Below the pieces are notes generated by a model. It was not told the origin of the DNA and made no database searches. It saw only the letters and a list, made by a program, of their open reading frames with translations. Positions 24,146-32,700 of a stretch of DNA of 40,744 bases are shown here, piece by piece. This DNA comes from Nitrospirota bacterium (GTDB taxonomy: Bacteria; Nitrospirota; Thermodesulfovibrionia; UBA6902), in the NCBI GenBank assembly GCA_016208905.1, contig JACQXG010000002.1, forward strand, positions 1 to 40,744. Reading direction: 5' to 3'. The position numbers and the translations under genes were made by a program. How positions within the stretch are numbered: position 1 is the first letter of the stretch; each line of letters opens with the position of its first letter.

Positions 24146-24571
24146 TTACCTCAATAATTTTGCTTCTTCCTTTAAAAGATCATTCAAGTTTATGGTATCA
24201 AGAAAATCTTCTATCTTTTCCCCAAGAGATTTCCATAATAATCTCGTGACACAGCCTTCAACCCGTTTACAGCCCTTGGCTGAAGGATCAAGGCATTGAG
24301 CGATAGCAACAGGACCCTCGAGTGAATTAAGGATCAAGCCGACACTGATCTCTTCCGGCTTTTTATTTATTACATAACCGCCGCCGGGTCCTTTCTGGCT
24401 TGTGATCAAATCCGACTTCCGCAGTTTATTCAGAAGCTGCTCAAGATAGGATATTGAAACACCCTGCCTGGCGGCAATTTCCTTAATGGTGAGAGGGCCT
24501 TTTTCATAGTTTTTAGCGAGCTCAAACATGGCCCTTACCCCGTACTGGCCTTTTGTAGATAATCTCAGCAT
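24146..24571 (-). CDS. iscR: Rrf2-family transcription regulator (IscR-like)
   Basis: The 141-aa winged-helix protein starts MLRLSTKGQYGVRAMFELAK, the Rrf2 signature, followed by the recognition helix region ISYLEQLLNKLRKSDLI and the wing GPGGGYVI. Three cysteines (C93, C101, C107 in QCLDPSAKGCKRVEGC) match the positions that bind a 2Fe-2S cluster in IscR-type members. It heads the TusA-NifS-NifU operon and probably controls it according to iron-sulfur status. A perfect palindrome GACTAT-a-ATAGTC lies between its -35 box and start codon, fitting autoregulation. No Shine-Dalgarno site is seen. The symbol follows family and context, not proven orthology. Confidence 0.88.
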   Translation of the reverse strand: MLRLSTKGQYGVRAMFELAKNYEKGPLTIKEIAARQGVSISYLEQLLNKLRKSDLITSQKGPGGGYVINKKPEEISVGLILNSLEGPVAIAQCLDPSAKGCKRVEGCVTRLLWKSLGEKIEDFLDTINLNDLLKEEAKLLR

Positions 24572-24578
24572 AGTATAA

Positions 24579-24606
24579 GACTATAATAGTCCACTAATAT
24601 TGTCAA
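24579..24606 (-). promoter_or_regulatory. iscR promoter with palindromic operator
   Basis: TTGACA (24606-24601) is the -35. The -10 is probably TATAGT (24585-24580, spacer 15) and overlaps the perfect palindrome GACTAT-a-ATAGTC (24579-24591). A regulator bound there would block polymerase. The -10 ends 8 nt before the ATG, so the leader is absent or very short. Confidence 0.6.
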
Positions 24607-24637
24607 GTATTGGTAATTTTGGAAAGGGTATTACTGA

Positions 24638-25672
24638 TTACTCGTAGATTATTCTGATTGTCTCGCATGAATCCAGCGTTTTAAAATCGGACAACGGACT
24701 GGCTTCGAAAGATGACATGGTTTTGATAATATTTGCACATATTGCCGCTGCAGTTCCTTCTTTGATAAAAACCAGACCGTTTGGAAAAAAGACGGTGTTC
24801 CCTTCATGATGGACTTTCTTTACAGACACAGTGAACTTTTCAAAGAACATTTCGCCGTCACAAGTGAGCGGGCGTAAAACAATATCAGCCCTGGAGAAAG
24901 CCGTTAAAGCAGATTGAATATCATCCTGTTCTATGAAAATCAGATTGTCCTTTCTTCCCTTAGTGGCTGTTTCTAGCCGGACCTTCAAGTCCGGGAAAGA
25001 TTCACTGTATGAAGATATTATTATTCCGGTATCTTCGGTCAGGGAGGAACCGGCGATCAGCTCTATGAGAATTTCAAAAAGGAAAGATGATTGCATAATA
25101 TTTGTAAAGAAAACTACCTTCTTTTTGTCTTTCAGTTTTTCTGACAATGAGGTATCTCTTTTTATTGAACTGTCAGGAATATAAATAAATGCCGGAACTA
25201 ATTCAAAGTTAGACCTCTTCCTATACATCGCCGCCACATCAAATGTATCTTTGTCGGCGAATATGATTTTATCGGCAAGAAAGAAGGACGTAAAAAGTGT
25301 CTGCGTTCCTCCAAAAGGACTTCTCATTTGTCCTAAAATGGAAAATAATTCGGAATGGAAGGTGATGATTGATTTTGCCCGGAAAATCTTTGCGGCAAAG
25401 ATAGACAACATCATTTTCAGTAATCCGACACGCAGATAACCTTTAGTTGAGAAATGTATTACGTCTTTTTTCAGGCCATGGCGCAGCAATGCTGTAAGAT
25501 AGTCAATGTTGCTTTTCGTGTTAATAAATCTGTTGTCTGTGGATGGGTTTATAGAGATATTAATGACCGAGCATTCGTGGCCGTCTTCAACTAATTTATT
25601 GAACAATGTTATGTTTTGGAGGTTTTCCTCTTCGAAGGGAGGGGCAAAGTTTCCGATTAATAATATCTTCAT
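24638..25672 (-). CDS. Glycosyltransferase-like protein (GT-B fold, family 4-like)
   Basis: The 344-aa protein starts MKILLIGNFAPPFEEENLQN, the usual N-terminal Rossmann strand of GT4 glycosyltransferases, followed by HFSTKGYLRVGLLKMMLSIF and SIITFHSEL (cf. the xxTxHs motif). The second half has VVFFTNIMQSSFLFEILIEL and ALTAFSRADIVLRPLTCDGE, the place of the nucleotide-sugar site (usual EGFGxxxxE). The typical EX7E residues are only partly recognisable, so activity and substrate are open. It starts 4 nt after the SAM-hydrolase stop and probably ends the greA-pyrKD operon. No membrane segment is obvious. Confidence 0.6.
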   Translation of the reverse strand: MKILLIGNFAPPFEEENLQNITLFNKLVEDGHECSVINISINPSTDNRFINTKSNIDYLTALLRHGLKKDVIHFSTKGYLRVGLLKMMLSIFAAKIFRAKSIITFHSELFSILGQMRSPFGGTQTLFTSFFLADKIIFADKDTFDVAAMYRKRSNFELVPAFIYIPDSSIKRDTSLSEKLKDKKKVVFFTNIMQSSFLFEILIELIAGSSLTEDTGIIISSYSESFPDLKVRLETATKGRKDNLIFIEQDDIQSALTAFSRADIVLRPLTCDGEMFFEKFTVSVKKVHHEGNTVFFPNGLVFIKEGTAAAICANIIKTMSSFEASPLSDFKTLDSCETIRIIYE

Positions 25673-25678
25673 GTCGGG

Positions 25679-26488
25679 TCAGGCAAGACTTACGATCACC
25701 TTGTCTCCGATTTTAATATTGTATTTTTCGGAAGCGCTGCCCTGGAATACAAACAGCTCGATATATCCGAAACTGTTAATGATAGCAGCGAGGCTGTTGT
25801 TTTTATTTTCAGCATAAAAGTTAGCAATATGTAAATGTTCGTTATTGTAAAGTACCCTGAAATTTTCTTTAGATTCTATAGAGGCTAATTTTGCAAGGTC
25901 GTCTTTTGCTATATTTGAAGCGCCATTACCGAAAATATCTATGGAGATGATCTCACCTGTAATTGTGTTGTTATTTGTATGCATGGGTTTGGGTGATGGA
26001 ATTGTCATGTAATCATCAATCTGCTCTCCCATCTTATGAGAGTCCACTCCTTTTGACAGCCATGCAGCTACAGGCGCGAATATATCCCTGCCGTGAAAAG
26101 TTGAGCCGATTATCGGCAGGAAATAGTGTGAGGCCGTTACATTATAGACCTTTAAAAAGGTAGACTTAAGGTCTTCAAGGATGGGAGTAAATATCCCGTT
26201 GTCAGGCCCTATAAAATAATGGTCTTCAGTAACGATGAGCAGCGGTCTTCTCATACTGCCGACACCGGGGTCTACAACAACTACATGGATTGTTGTAGTG
26301 GGGAAATATTTATAACTCATAGCGATTACCCGAGAGGCTTCGAAAATATTGTGGCGCTGTATGTTGTGGGTTATATCAATAACTTTTGCATTAGGATTAA
26401 TACCAAGCATAACGCCTTTCATCAATCCGGCGAAAGGGTCTTTCAGACCAAAATCTGTTGTTAATGTAATTATAGGAGCCGCTAACAT
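25679..26488 (-). CDS. S-adenosyl-L-methionine hydrolase (adenosine-forming), DUF62 family
   Basis: The 269-aa protein carries all family landmarks: [20 protein letters not shown] with the substrate Asp, [45 protein letters not shown], and [11 protein letters not shown] in the C-terminal beta domain. Characterised members split SAM with water into adenosine and methionine, while relatives act as fluorinase or chlorinase; the halogenase-specific loop is not seen. Its physiological role is poorly known. It overlaps pyrD by 7 nt, so translation is coupled, but no functional link between SAM hydrolysis and pyrimidine synthesis is evident. Confidence 0.88.
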   Translation of the reverse strand: MLAAPIITLTTDFGLKDPFAGLMKGVMLGINPNAKVIDITHNIQRHNIFEASRVIAMSYKYFPTTTIHVVVVDPGVGSMRRPLLIVTEDHYFIGPDNGIFTPILEDLKSTFLKVYNVTASHYFLPIIGSTFHGRDIFAPVAAWLSKGVDSHKMGEQIDDYMTIPSPKPMHTNNNTITGEIISIDIFGNGASNIAKDDLAKLASIESKENFRVLYNNEHLHIANFYAENKNNSLAAIINSFGYIELFVFQGSASEKYNIKIGDKVIVSLA

Positions 26489-27408
26489 TGAACTGCTCCT
26501 GTCAGTGCTTTAATTGATTTGATATCTTCTTCTGCCATGTAAGATTCTATCCCATTTATGATATCCTCTGTTATCTTCGGACTGATGAAGTTAGCGGTGC
26601 CAATAGCGACTGCGCTTGCGCCGGCAAGAATGAATTCAATTGCATCTTCAGCTGAAACAATTCCCCCCATGCCTATAACAGGGATCTGTACTGCTTTGTA
26701 ACACTGCCACACCATCCGGATGGCAACGGGCCTTACCGCAGGCCCCGACAGCCCTCCTATGATATTGGCAAGCCTGGGTCTTCTGTTCTTAATATCAATA
26801 GCCATTCCTGTAAGGGTATTAATGAGCGATACTGCATCAGCTCCCGCATCCTCTGCTACTTTTGCCATGAGACCTATATCGGTTACATTCGGGGAAAGTT
26901 TAACAATAAGTGTCTTATCCGCTGCCTTCCGGACTTCACTGACAACCTTATATGTGACTTTAGGATCAGTGCCGAAGATGCTCCAGCCCGCCTGTTTGTT
27001 GGGGCAGGATATGTTCATCTCCAGCGCGTGAACGCCGTCAGCCGCACTTAATTTCTCCGCCGCCCTTACATATTCCGCAATTGAGTCGCCGAAGAAATTA
27101 ACTATCACCGGCGTGTTGAACTGTCTTAAAAAAGGAAGTTTCTTCTTTATGAAATTATTAATTCCTATATTTTGAAGCCCGATGGCATTGAGCATGCCGG
27201 CAGGCGTCTCGACAATGCGGGGAGGGGGATTGCCTTCTTTAGGTTTAAGAGAGAGGCCTTTTACGACAATGGCCCCGAGTTTGTTCAGATCTACAAACTC
27301 AGCATATTCATCTCCGTATCCGAATGTACCGGATGCAGTCATGACTGGATTCTTGAGCTTTAGTTTGCCTATGTTGACTGTGAGGTCTATTGATTTTTTA
27401 TTGGCCAT
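26482..27408 (-). CDS. pyrD: Dihydroorotate dehydrogenase B, catalytic subunit
   Basis: The 308-aa FMN enzyme oxidises dihydroorotate to orotate in pyrimidine synthesis. It is class 1[17 protein letters not shown] at the N-terminus, the catalytic-base Cys in [24 protein letters not shown], and the FMN-phosphate site [20 protein letters not shown]. Class 1B works with the PyrK electron-transfer subunit, which is encoded just upstream (95-nt gap filled by an inverted heptamer repeat). No strong Shine-Dalgarno site is seen before the ATG. It overlaps the SAM-hydrolase gene by 7 nt. Confidence 0.95.
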   Translation of the reverse strand: MANKKSIDLTVNIGKLKLKNPVMTASGTFGYGDEYAEFVDLNKLGAIVVKGLSLKPKEGNPPPRIVETPAGMLNAIGLQNIGINNFIKKKLPFLRQFNTPVIVNFFGDSIAEYVRAAEKLSAADGVHALEMNISCPNKQAGWSIFGTDPKVTYKVVSEVRKAADKTLIVKLSPNVTDIGLMAKVAEDAGADAVSLINTLTGMAIDIKNRRPRLANIIGGLSGPAVRPVAIRMVWQCYKAVQIPVIGMGGIVSAEDAIEFILAGASAVAIGTANFISPKITEDIINGIESYMAEEDIKSIKALTGAVQC

Positions 27409-27425
27409 AATTTTATCGAATCAAG

Positions 27426-27492
27426 CTATCAGCCATCAGCATTTAGCAGTCAGCTTTTTATCAGTAGCTGAAAGCTGAACGCTGATAGCTGA
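27426..27492. repeat. Inverted heptamer-repeat hairpin between pyrK and pyrD
   Basis: Left arm 27426-27453 has CTATCAG, CCATCAG, CATTTAG, CAGTCAG; right arm 27465-27492 has TAGCTGA, AAGCTGA, ACGCTGA, TAGCTGA. The arms are imperfect reverse complements (about 28 bp) around an 11-nt centre and would form a long hairpin in the polycistronic RNA. Confidence 0.85.
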
Positions 27493-27502
27493 TCGCTTTT
27501 AA

Positions 27503-28276
27503 TTACCATACAATTTCTTCAATCGAAAACACCGGCCCTTCTTTACAGACTCTTTTATAGCCCTTCGATGTCTTCACAACACAACCAAGGCATGTGCCAA
27601 GCCCGCAGGCCATGTTTTGTTCCAGCGCAATATGTCCCTTCAATTTATATTTTATTGCAAACATGGACAGAGCTTTTAACATAGGCCCCGGTCCGCAGGC
27701 ATATAAAACGTGATCAGTGACGAGTGATGGATTACGTGTGACATGCCTCTTTAAGACATTCACAATATTGTCCTTTCCCCCGAGCGAACCGTCATCAGTA
27801 GAAATAACCGGATCGACGCCGATAGTATTTAACTCACGGGTACAAAGAACTTCTGTTTTTGTCCTCGCGCCATAAAACAGGGAAAGATTTTTTCCTGCAA
27901 GAGATTCAGCAAGTGCAAAAATCGGCGCAATTCCGAGTCCGCCCGCAACCAGTATGATATTTTCGGATTTTATATTTAATGGAAAGCCGCGGCCAAGCGG
28001 GCCTAATATTTCCAGAATATCTCCCGGCTTGTTCCTGCTCAGGATGGACGTTCCCTTGCCTGCAACTCTGTAAAGTAACTGGAAGTCGCCGTCGAGCCAT
28101 CGGTGGATGCTTATGGGACGCCTGAGAAGCGGGTCCAGGCCCTTATTAACCGCAACCATAAAGAAGTTACCGGGTTTCGGCTTTTTTATTTTTTCAAGGG
28201 GGTGCAGAGTTAAGAGATAATGGTCTTTAACGAGCTTCTCATTATTAATTACAGATGCCTGAAATAGCCTATTCAA
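27503..28276 (-). CDS. pyrK: Dihydroorotate dehydrogenase electron-transfer subunit
   Basis: The 257-aa FAD/2Fe-2S protein passes electrons from PyrD to NAD+. It has a ferredoxin-reductase-like FAD domain (PLLRRPISIHRW, the RxYS-type motif, and GPLGRGFPL), an NAD domain (ILVAGGLGIAPIFALAESLAG, then ACGPGPMLKAL), and the cluster motif CGLGTCLGCVVKTSKGYKRVC with four cysteines. The start appears to be a TTG overlapping the greA stop by 8 nt; no better in-frame start precedes the conserved region. Order greA-pyrK-pyrD suggests one transcript. Confidence 0.93.
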   Translation of the reverse strand: MNRLFQASVINNEKLVKDHYLLTLHPLEKIKKPKPGNFFMVAVNKGLDPLLRRPISIHRWLDGDFQLLYRVAGKGTSILSRNKPGDILEILGPLGRGFPLNIKSENIILVAGGLGIAPIFALAESLAGKNLSLFYGARTKTEVLCTRELNTIGVDPVISTDDGSLGGKDNIVNVLKRHVTRNPSLVTDHVLYACGPGPMLKALSMFAIKYKLKGHIALEQNMACGLGTCLGCVVKTSKGYKRVCKEGPVFSIEEIVW

Positions 28277-28742
28277 AGTTGATCTCTAATACTTCATATT
28301 CAATAGTTCTCGCAGGGGCTTTAACTATTACTGAGTCTCCTTCCTCTTTGCCTATAAGAGATCTTGCCATGGGAGAATGTATTGATAACTTACCGGCCTT
28401 GATATCAGCCTCGTCAGGACCGACCAGCTGATAAGTTTTTTCCTCATCAGTATCCATATCCATGACCTTTACTGTAGCGCCGAATGCAATCTTGCCCTGT
28501 GAAATCTTGGAGGGATCAATTACATTTGCACGCGCGATTTTGCTCTGGAGTTCCTGAATGCGTCCTTCTAAAAAGGACTGTCTTTCTTTGGCAGCATGAT
28601 ATTCGGCATTTTCAGATAAATCACCATGGGCGCGGGCCTCTGCAATTGCTCTAACATTTTGAGGGCGTTCTACTTTCAACAGGTTGTCGAGTTCGTTCTT
28701 GAGTTTTTGATATCCCTGAGGGGTCATTGGTTCTTTTTGCAT
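28269..28742 (-). CDS. greA: Transcription elongation factor GreA
   Basis: This 157-aa protein rescues backtracked RNA polymerase by stimulating transcript cleavage. The N-terminal coiled coil has MTPQGYQKLKNELDNLLKVE and ARAHGDLSENAEYHAAKERQ, whose tip acidic residues (D and E in GDLSENAEY) are the catalytic ones. The C-terminal FKBP-like domain ends VGPDEADIKAGKLSIHSPMA and GKEEGDSVIVKAP. The start at 28742 gives the family length and has AAGGAG with good spacing; a longer frame to 28823 is non-homologous. It heads the operon with pyrK. Confidence 0.95.
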   Translation of the reverse strand: MQKEPMTPQGYQKLKNELDNLLKVERPQNVRAIAEARAHGDLSENAEYHAAKERQSFLEGRIQELQSKIARANVIDPSKISQGKIAFGATVKVMDMDTDEEKTYQLVGPDEADIKAGKLSIHSPMARSLIGKEEGDSVIVKAPARTIEYEVLEINFE

Positions 28743-28810
28743 TATCTTTCTCCTTGAAGGGATTTTAACAATCGATATTGGTGAAAGTAAAGTCTTGATA
28801 GCGGGGATGA

Positions 28811-28839
28811 GAAATATGAACAACGGGCCAGTCCGTCAA
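28811..28839 (-). promoter_or_regulatory. Possible greA promoter
   Basis: On the minus strand TTGACG (28839-28834), a 17-nt spacer and a weak TATTTC (28816-28811) lie 69 nt upstream of the greA ATG. The -10 is a poor match. Confidence 0.35.
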
Positions 28840-28854
28840 CGTACGACAATTAAT

Positions 28855-28881
28855 TAAAGTATTCATTTTATTTGCCGATAC
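28855..28881 (+). promoter_or_regulatory. Sigma-28 (FliA)-type promoter for the chemotaxis operon
   Basis: TAAAGTAT (28855-28862), 11 nt, then GCCGATAC (28874-28881) matches the flagellar sigma-28 consensus TAAAGTTT-N11-GCCGATAA at 14 of 16 positions. It points at the CheW-PilZ gene and leaves a leader of about 100 nt. Confidence 0.85.
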
Positions 28882-28986
28882 GATAAATACCTGTACGGAA
28901 AATTTGTAAGGAAATCAGCTAAGTAAAAGAAGTAATAAACAGACAAGGTATACAGAAGTTATGTTACCAGGAAAAGGAGTGCGCAT

Positions 28987-29739
28987 ATTAAAGCTATAGT
29001 CTTTAAAATCGGGACTGAACATTTCAGCCTGGACATCGGCTATCTGAAGGAAATAAAGCCCTTTTCGGAATTGAAAAATACCTATGTCCCGAATTCCCCT
29101 GCATGGCTGACAGGGCTTGTCAATCTCAGGGGCAGTCTTGTTCCTGTAATAGATTTAGGGATTGCCTTTGATGTCAAGGACAGGATTGCAAAGGAACATA
29201 ACGTCATTATCCTTTCCATCAAAAACAGAATAATCGGGATACTTGTCGACGCCATAGGCTCAATCATGGATATAAATGACAAGGAGCTGGAAAAGCCCCC
29301 ATCAACACTTTCAAAGGAAAATACGAAATACATTGCAGGGGTAAAGCGGCTTGAAAACGGGCTGCTGATCCATCTGATCCCGGAAAATCTGACTGGCTTT
29401 GGAATAAGACCCCGGACTGATGTTGAAAAAAGAAGGTTTACAAGAAAAGAGACAGACATATCCGCGTATTATTGCACGGTTGGCGATCGTGATCCCGATG
29501 CTGAATGGCAGCCGTGCCGTTTACTGGACATCTCGCTCGGCGGAATGAAGATGATGATGAATGAGCATCTGAAAATGGGCACCGGGATGACAGTCAACAT
29601 CCAGGACGGAAAAGAACTGGATGGGATGGTTGTCTGGTCAAGGAGTCTTGATGACCAGGCAGGCTTTTACACCGGCGTCAAGTTCAATGAGTCGCCGGAC
29701 GTGATAAATGAAAAGCTTCATAAGATAATGGAGATATAG
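28987..29739 (+). CDS. CheW-PilZ fusion protein (apparent ATT start)
   Basis: The 250-aa protein has a CheW domain first (KAIVFKIGTEHFSLDIGYLK, then VPNSPAWLTGLVNLRGSLVPVIDL), which links receptors to CheA. From about residue 148 a PilZ domain follows, with both c-di-GMP-binding motifs intact: RRFTR (RxxxR, about 149-153) and DISLGG (D/NxSxxG, about 181-186). The first beta strand of CheW is encoded upstream of the first conventional start (TTG 29071). Between the upstream in-frame TAA and that TTG there is no ATG, GTG or TTG, but an ATT at 28987 has AAGGAG (28974-28979) at ideal 7-nt spacing. The gene is first in the chemotaxis operon, 4 nt before cheA. Confidence 0.82.
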   Translation: MKAIVFKIGTEHFSLDIGYLKEIKPFSELKNTYVPNSPAWLTGLVNLRGSLVPVIDLGIAFDVKDRIAKEHNVIILSIKNRIIGILVDAIGSIMDINDKELEKPPSTLSKENTKYIAGVKRLENGLLIHLIPENLTGFGIRPRTDVEKRRFTRKETDISAYYCTVGDRDPDAEWQPCRLLDISLGGMKMMMNEHLKMGTGMTVNIQDGKELDGMVVWSRSLDDQAGFYTGVKFNESPDVINEKLHKIMEI

Positions 29740-29743
29740 AAAA

Positions 29744-32700
29744 ATGGGACCGGAAAATACTTCTGACGCAAAACAGACTGATGAGTTTTCAATGGATGCG
29801 ATGCCGGATGAAATTGTTGTTGAATTTCTGGCAGAGACAAAAGAGAGTCTTGATGGCATAGAGAGTGATTTTATAGCCCTTGAAGAAGACCCCGGCAATA
29901 CGAACCTTATAAACAATATCTTCCGTATTATTCATTCCATGAAAGGGGCTGCATCGTTTATCGGATTCAAGAACCTGGAAAACGTATCTCATAAGGCGGA
30001 AGACGTACTTAACAAACTCAGAAAAACCGAGCTGGTCCTTACTCCAGCCATAATGGACACACTCCTGAATGCCGTTGACATTCTGAAGCTGATCCTGAAA
30101 GACATAGAAGAAAACAGGAAAGATACTTCTGTAGACAGCGGCGAAATTGTCGGCAGGCTCCTTGCCGTTGCCGCCGGGAATACAGGCAATGAACAAAAAC
30201 CCCCGGCCACTGACCATGTCATCACGCCTGTGAGTGCAGTGGTGGAAGAACCTGTACAAACTGTCAATCAAGGCGGGAGTGAAGCAGCTACACCCGATCA
30301 TATAGAACTGCTGACTGAAATGATATCCCCCAACATCATAGATGATTTTCTTGAAGAAGCCCGCGAAGGGCTCCAGAAACTTGAAGTCTTCTTTGTCACT
30401 CTTGAGAAAGGGCCGGACAACAAGGAACTTTTGAATGACATATTCCGGGTAATTCATTCAATAAAAGGCTCCGCCGCATTGCTGTGCTTCAAAAACCTGG
30501 AAGGGCTTGCCCACAAGGCAGAAGACCTGCTCAATAAATTAAGAAAAGGTGAAATAGTCCTCACCCCCTCAATAATGGATGCTTTATTAAGGGCTGTGGA
30601 CGTTATAAAAACACTGCTTAAAAATATAGAAAAGAACAAAAAAGACTCCGCTGTAAGCACAGAGGAGATAAAAAAAATACTTGAAAGCCTGATTTGCGGC
30701 ACTGCACAAAGAACAGATGAAGCCTGCGGAGAAAAACATACCGAAACCGTTAGCGCGAAGAAAGACACCTCTGACCTCTCTATGGAAAAAGAGACGGTCC
30801 CGACCGCGGCTGCGGACAATGCATCTGTTGCGCAGTGCTCAACTTCGCCTTCCCCATCTCCGTCTGCTGAGATAAAATCAGGAAACGTGAAATCGCAGGT
30901 CCATACCGTAAAGGAAGATATCCGCTCTGTCAGAATAAGCGTGGAAAAGCTGGACTACCTTTTCAATCTTATAGGCGAGCTAGTACTCTCCCGCAACAGA
31001 AATATTCAACTTCACAGGATTCTTTCGAAGAGATACTCCGATGACGACACGGTGACCTTTGACCTGACAGAGGCTGGGAGCCACCTGAATCAATTGACCT
31101 CGGAAATCCAGTGGGCGGTCATGAAGACGCGTATGCTCCCGGTGTCATCAGTCTTCAGCAAATTCAAAAGGGTCGTGCGGGACATATCAAGAAACCTCGG
31201 TAAGGAATTAGAGCTTGAGACAACCGGAGAAGATACGGAGATAGACAAAAATATAATTGAAGGCATAGGCGACCCGCTGACGCATCTGATAAGGAATTCG
31301 GCAGACCACGGGATTGAGAGGCCCGACGAAAGGGTCAAAGCGGGCAAGCCGAGAAACGGCACTATTAAGCTGGACGCATACTATGAAGAGAATTCTGTTG
31401 TTATCAGCATAAAAGATGACGGCAAAGGCATTGATGTCGATGCTGTAAGGAGCAAATCCATAGAAAAAGGTCTCATTAAAGCAGAGGGCGCAGACAAGTT
31501 GTCCAAACAGGCGCTGCTGAACCTGATATTTGCCCCGGGGCTGTCAACGTCCCAAAATGTGACTGCTGTCTCAGGCAGGGGCGTAGGCATGGATGTAGTC
31601 AAAACCAATATCGAGAAATTGAGGGGGCAGATAATAGTCGACTCTGAAGTAGGCATAGGCACAGAAGTGAAAATGAAGATACCATTGACCCTGGCCATAC
31701 TCGACACCCTTATTATTAAGATCAGCGACCAGCGATATGCAGTGCCCCTGTCAAACGTGGTTGAGACCCACAGGATCAAATTCAGCCAGATTGAGACAGT
31801 ACGTGGAAGCATGATATTCAGGATGAGAAATGAGCTGCTGCCTTTAGTGCTCCTTTCGGATGTATTTAATCTTCCTTACAGGCATAACAATAATTCCGAA
31901 GTGACGATTGTGGTATTGAAACACGGCCTGCTTAGGATGGGGCTGGTCGTGGATAAAACTGCGGGACAGGAGGAGGTGGTCATTAAAACGCTGGATTGTC
32001 TTGACGGAATATCAAAGCCTGACGCCATATCCGGCGCAACAATCCTGGGATACGGGTCGATAACTTTCATTTTGGATGTGGATGCCTTAATGAAGATTGC
32101 AAAGGCGACGGAGAATCGCCTGGCCTCTGACGTTTCTATGGAGAAGAATGTTGAATTATGGGGTACGGACACGATCAATGTAGTTCTTGTCGATAACCTT
32201 GGCAAAGAGCAGTATGCGATACCGGCAAGAAACATCAGGGAAATAGAAATGATTCACAAAACAGACATAGAAGAGATAGGCGGCAGGCTCATGATAAAGT
32301 ACAGGGGAGTGATAACCCCCCTGACGACAATTGCGAGTTTTACTAATGTATCTGCTCAAAGGGAATTTGACAGATATTACATGGTAATACTGACCAACCT
32401 GTCCGGTCCCGGCAATAAAGAAGCGGGCCTGCTTGTAGGCCGTATGCTTGGTATAAAGAAGATGGAAGTATCTTCTATTAATACAGGCGGCAATGAATTC
32501 AAAGGGACCACCGGATCTGTAATATTTAACGGCAGAATAACTTTACTTTTAAATATCGGTGATGTGATAGGGTCTGCATTTTCAGCAACATCCAGCGCCC
32601 TGGCAGGTGAAATCTCAACCGCTTCCATGAATTCAAAGACCACCGGGCATATCCTTGTGGTCGATGATGTAAAGACCCATCGCTCAATCCTTGAGGATGT

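Noticed and set aside
23840-24571. Classical isc operon
   Set aside because: No hscA, hscB, iscA or fdx follow. The desulfurase lacks its lysine and a TusA-like gene is inserted, so the standard isc label would mislead.
29789-30457. 222-codon minus-strand frame opposite cheA
   Set aside because: It mirrors the CheA HPt region, and the codon pattern and domain evidence belong to the plus strand.
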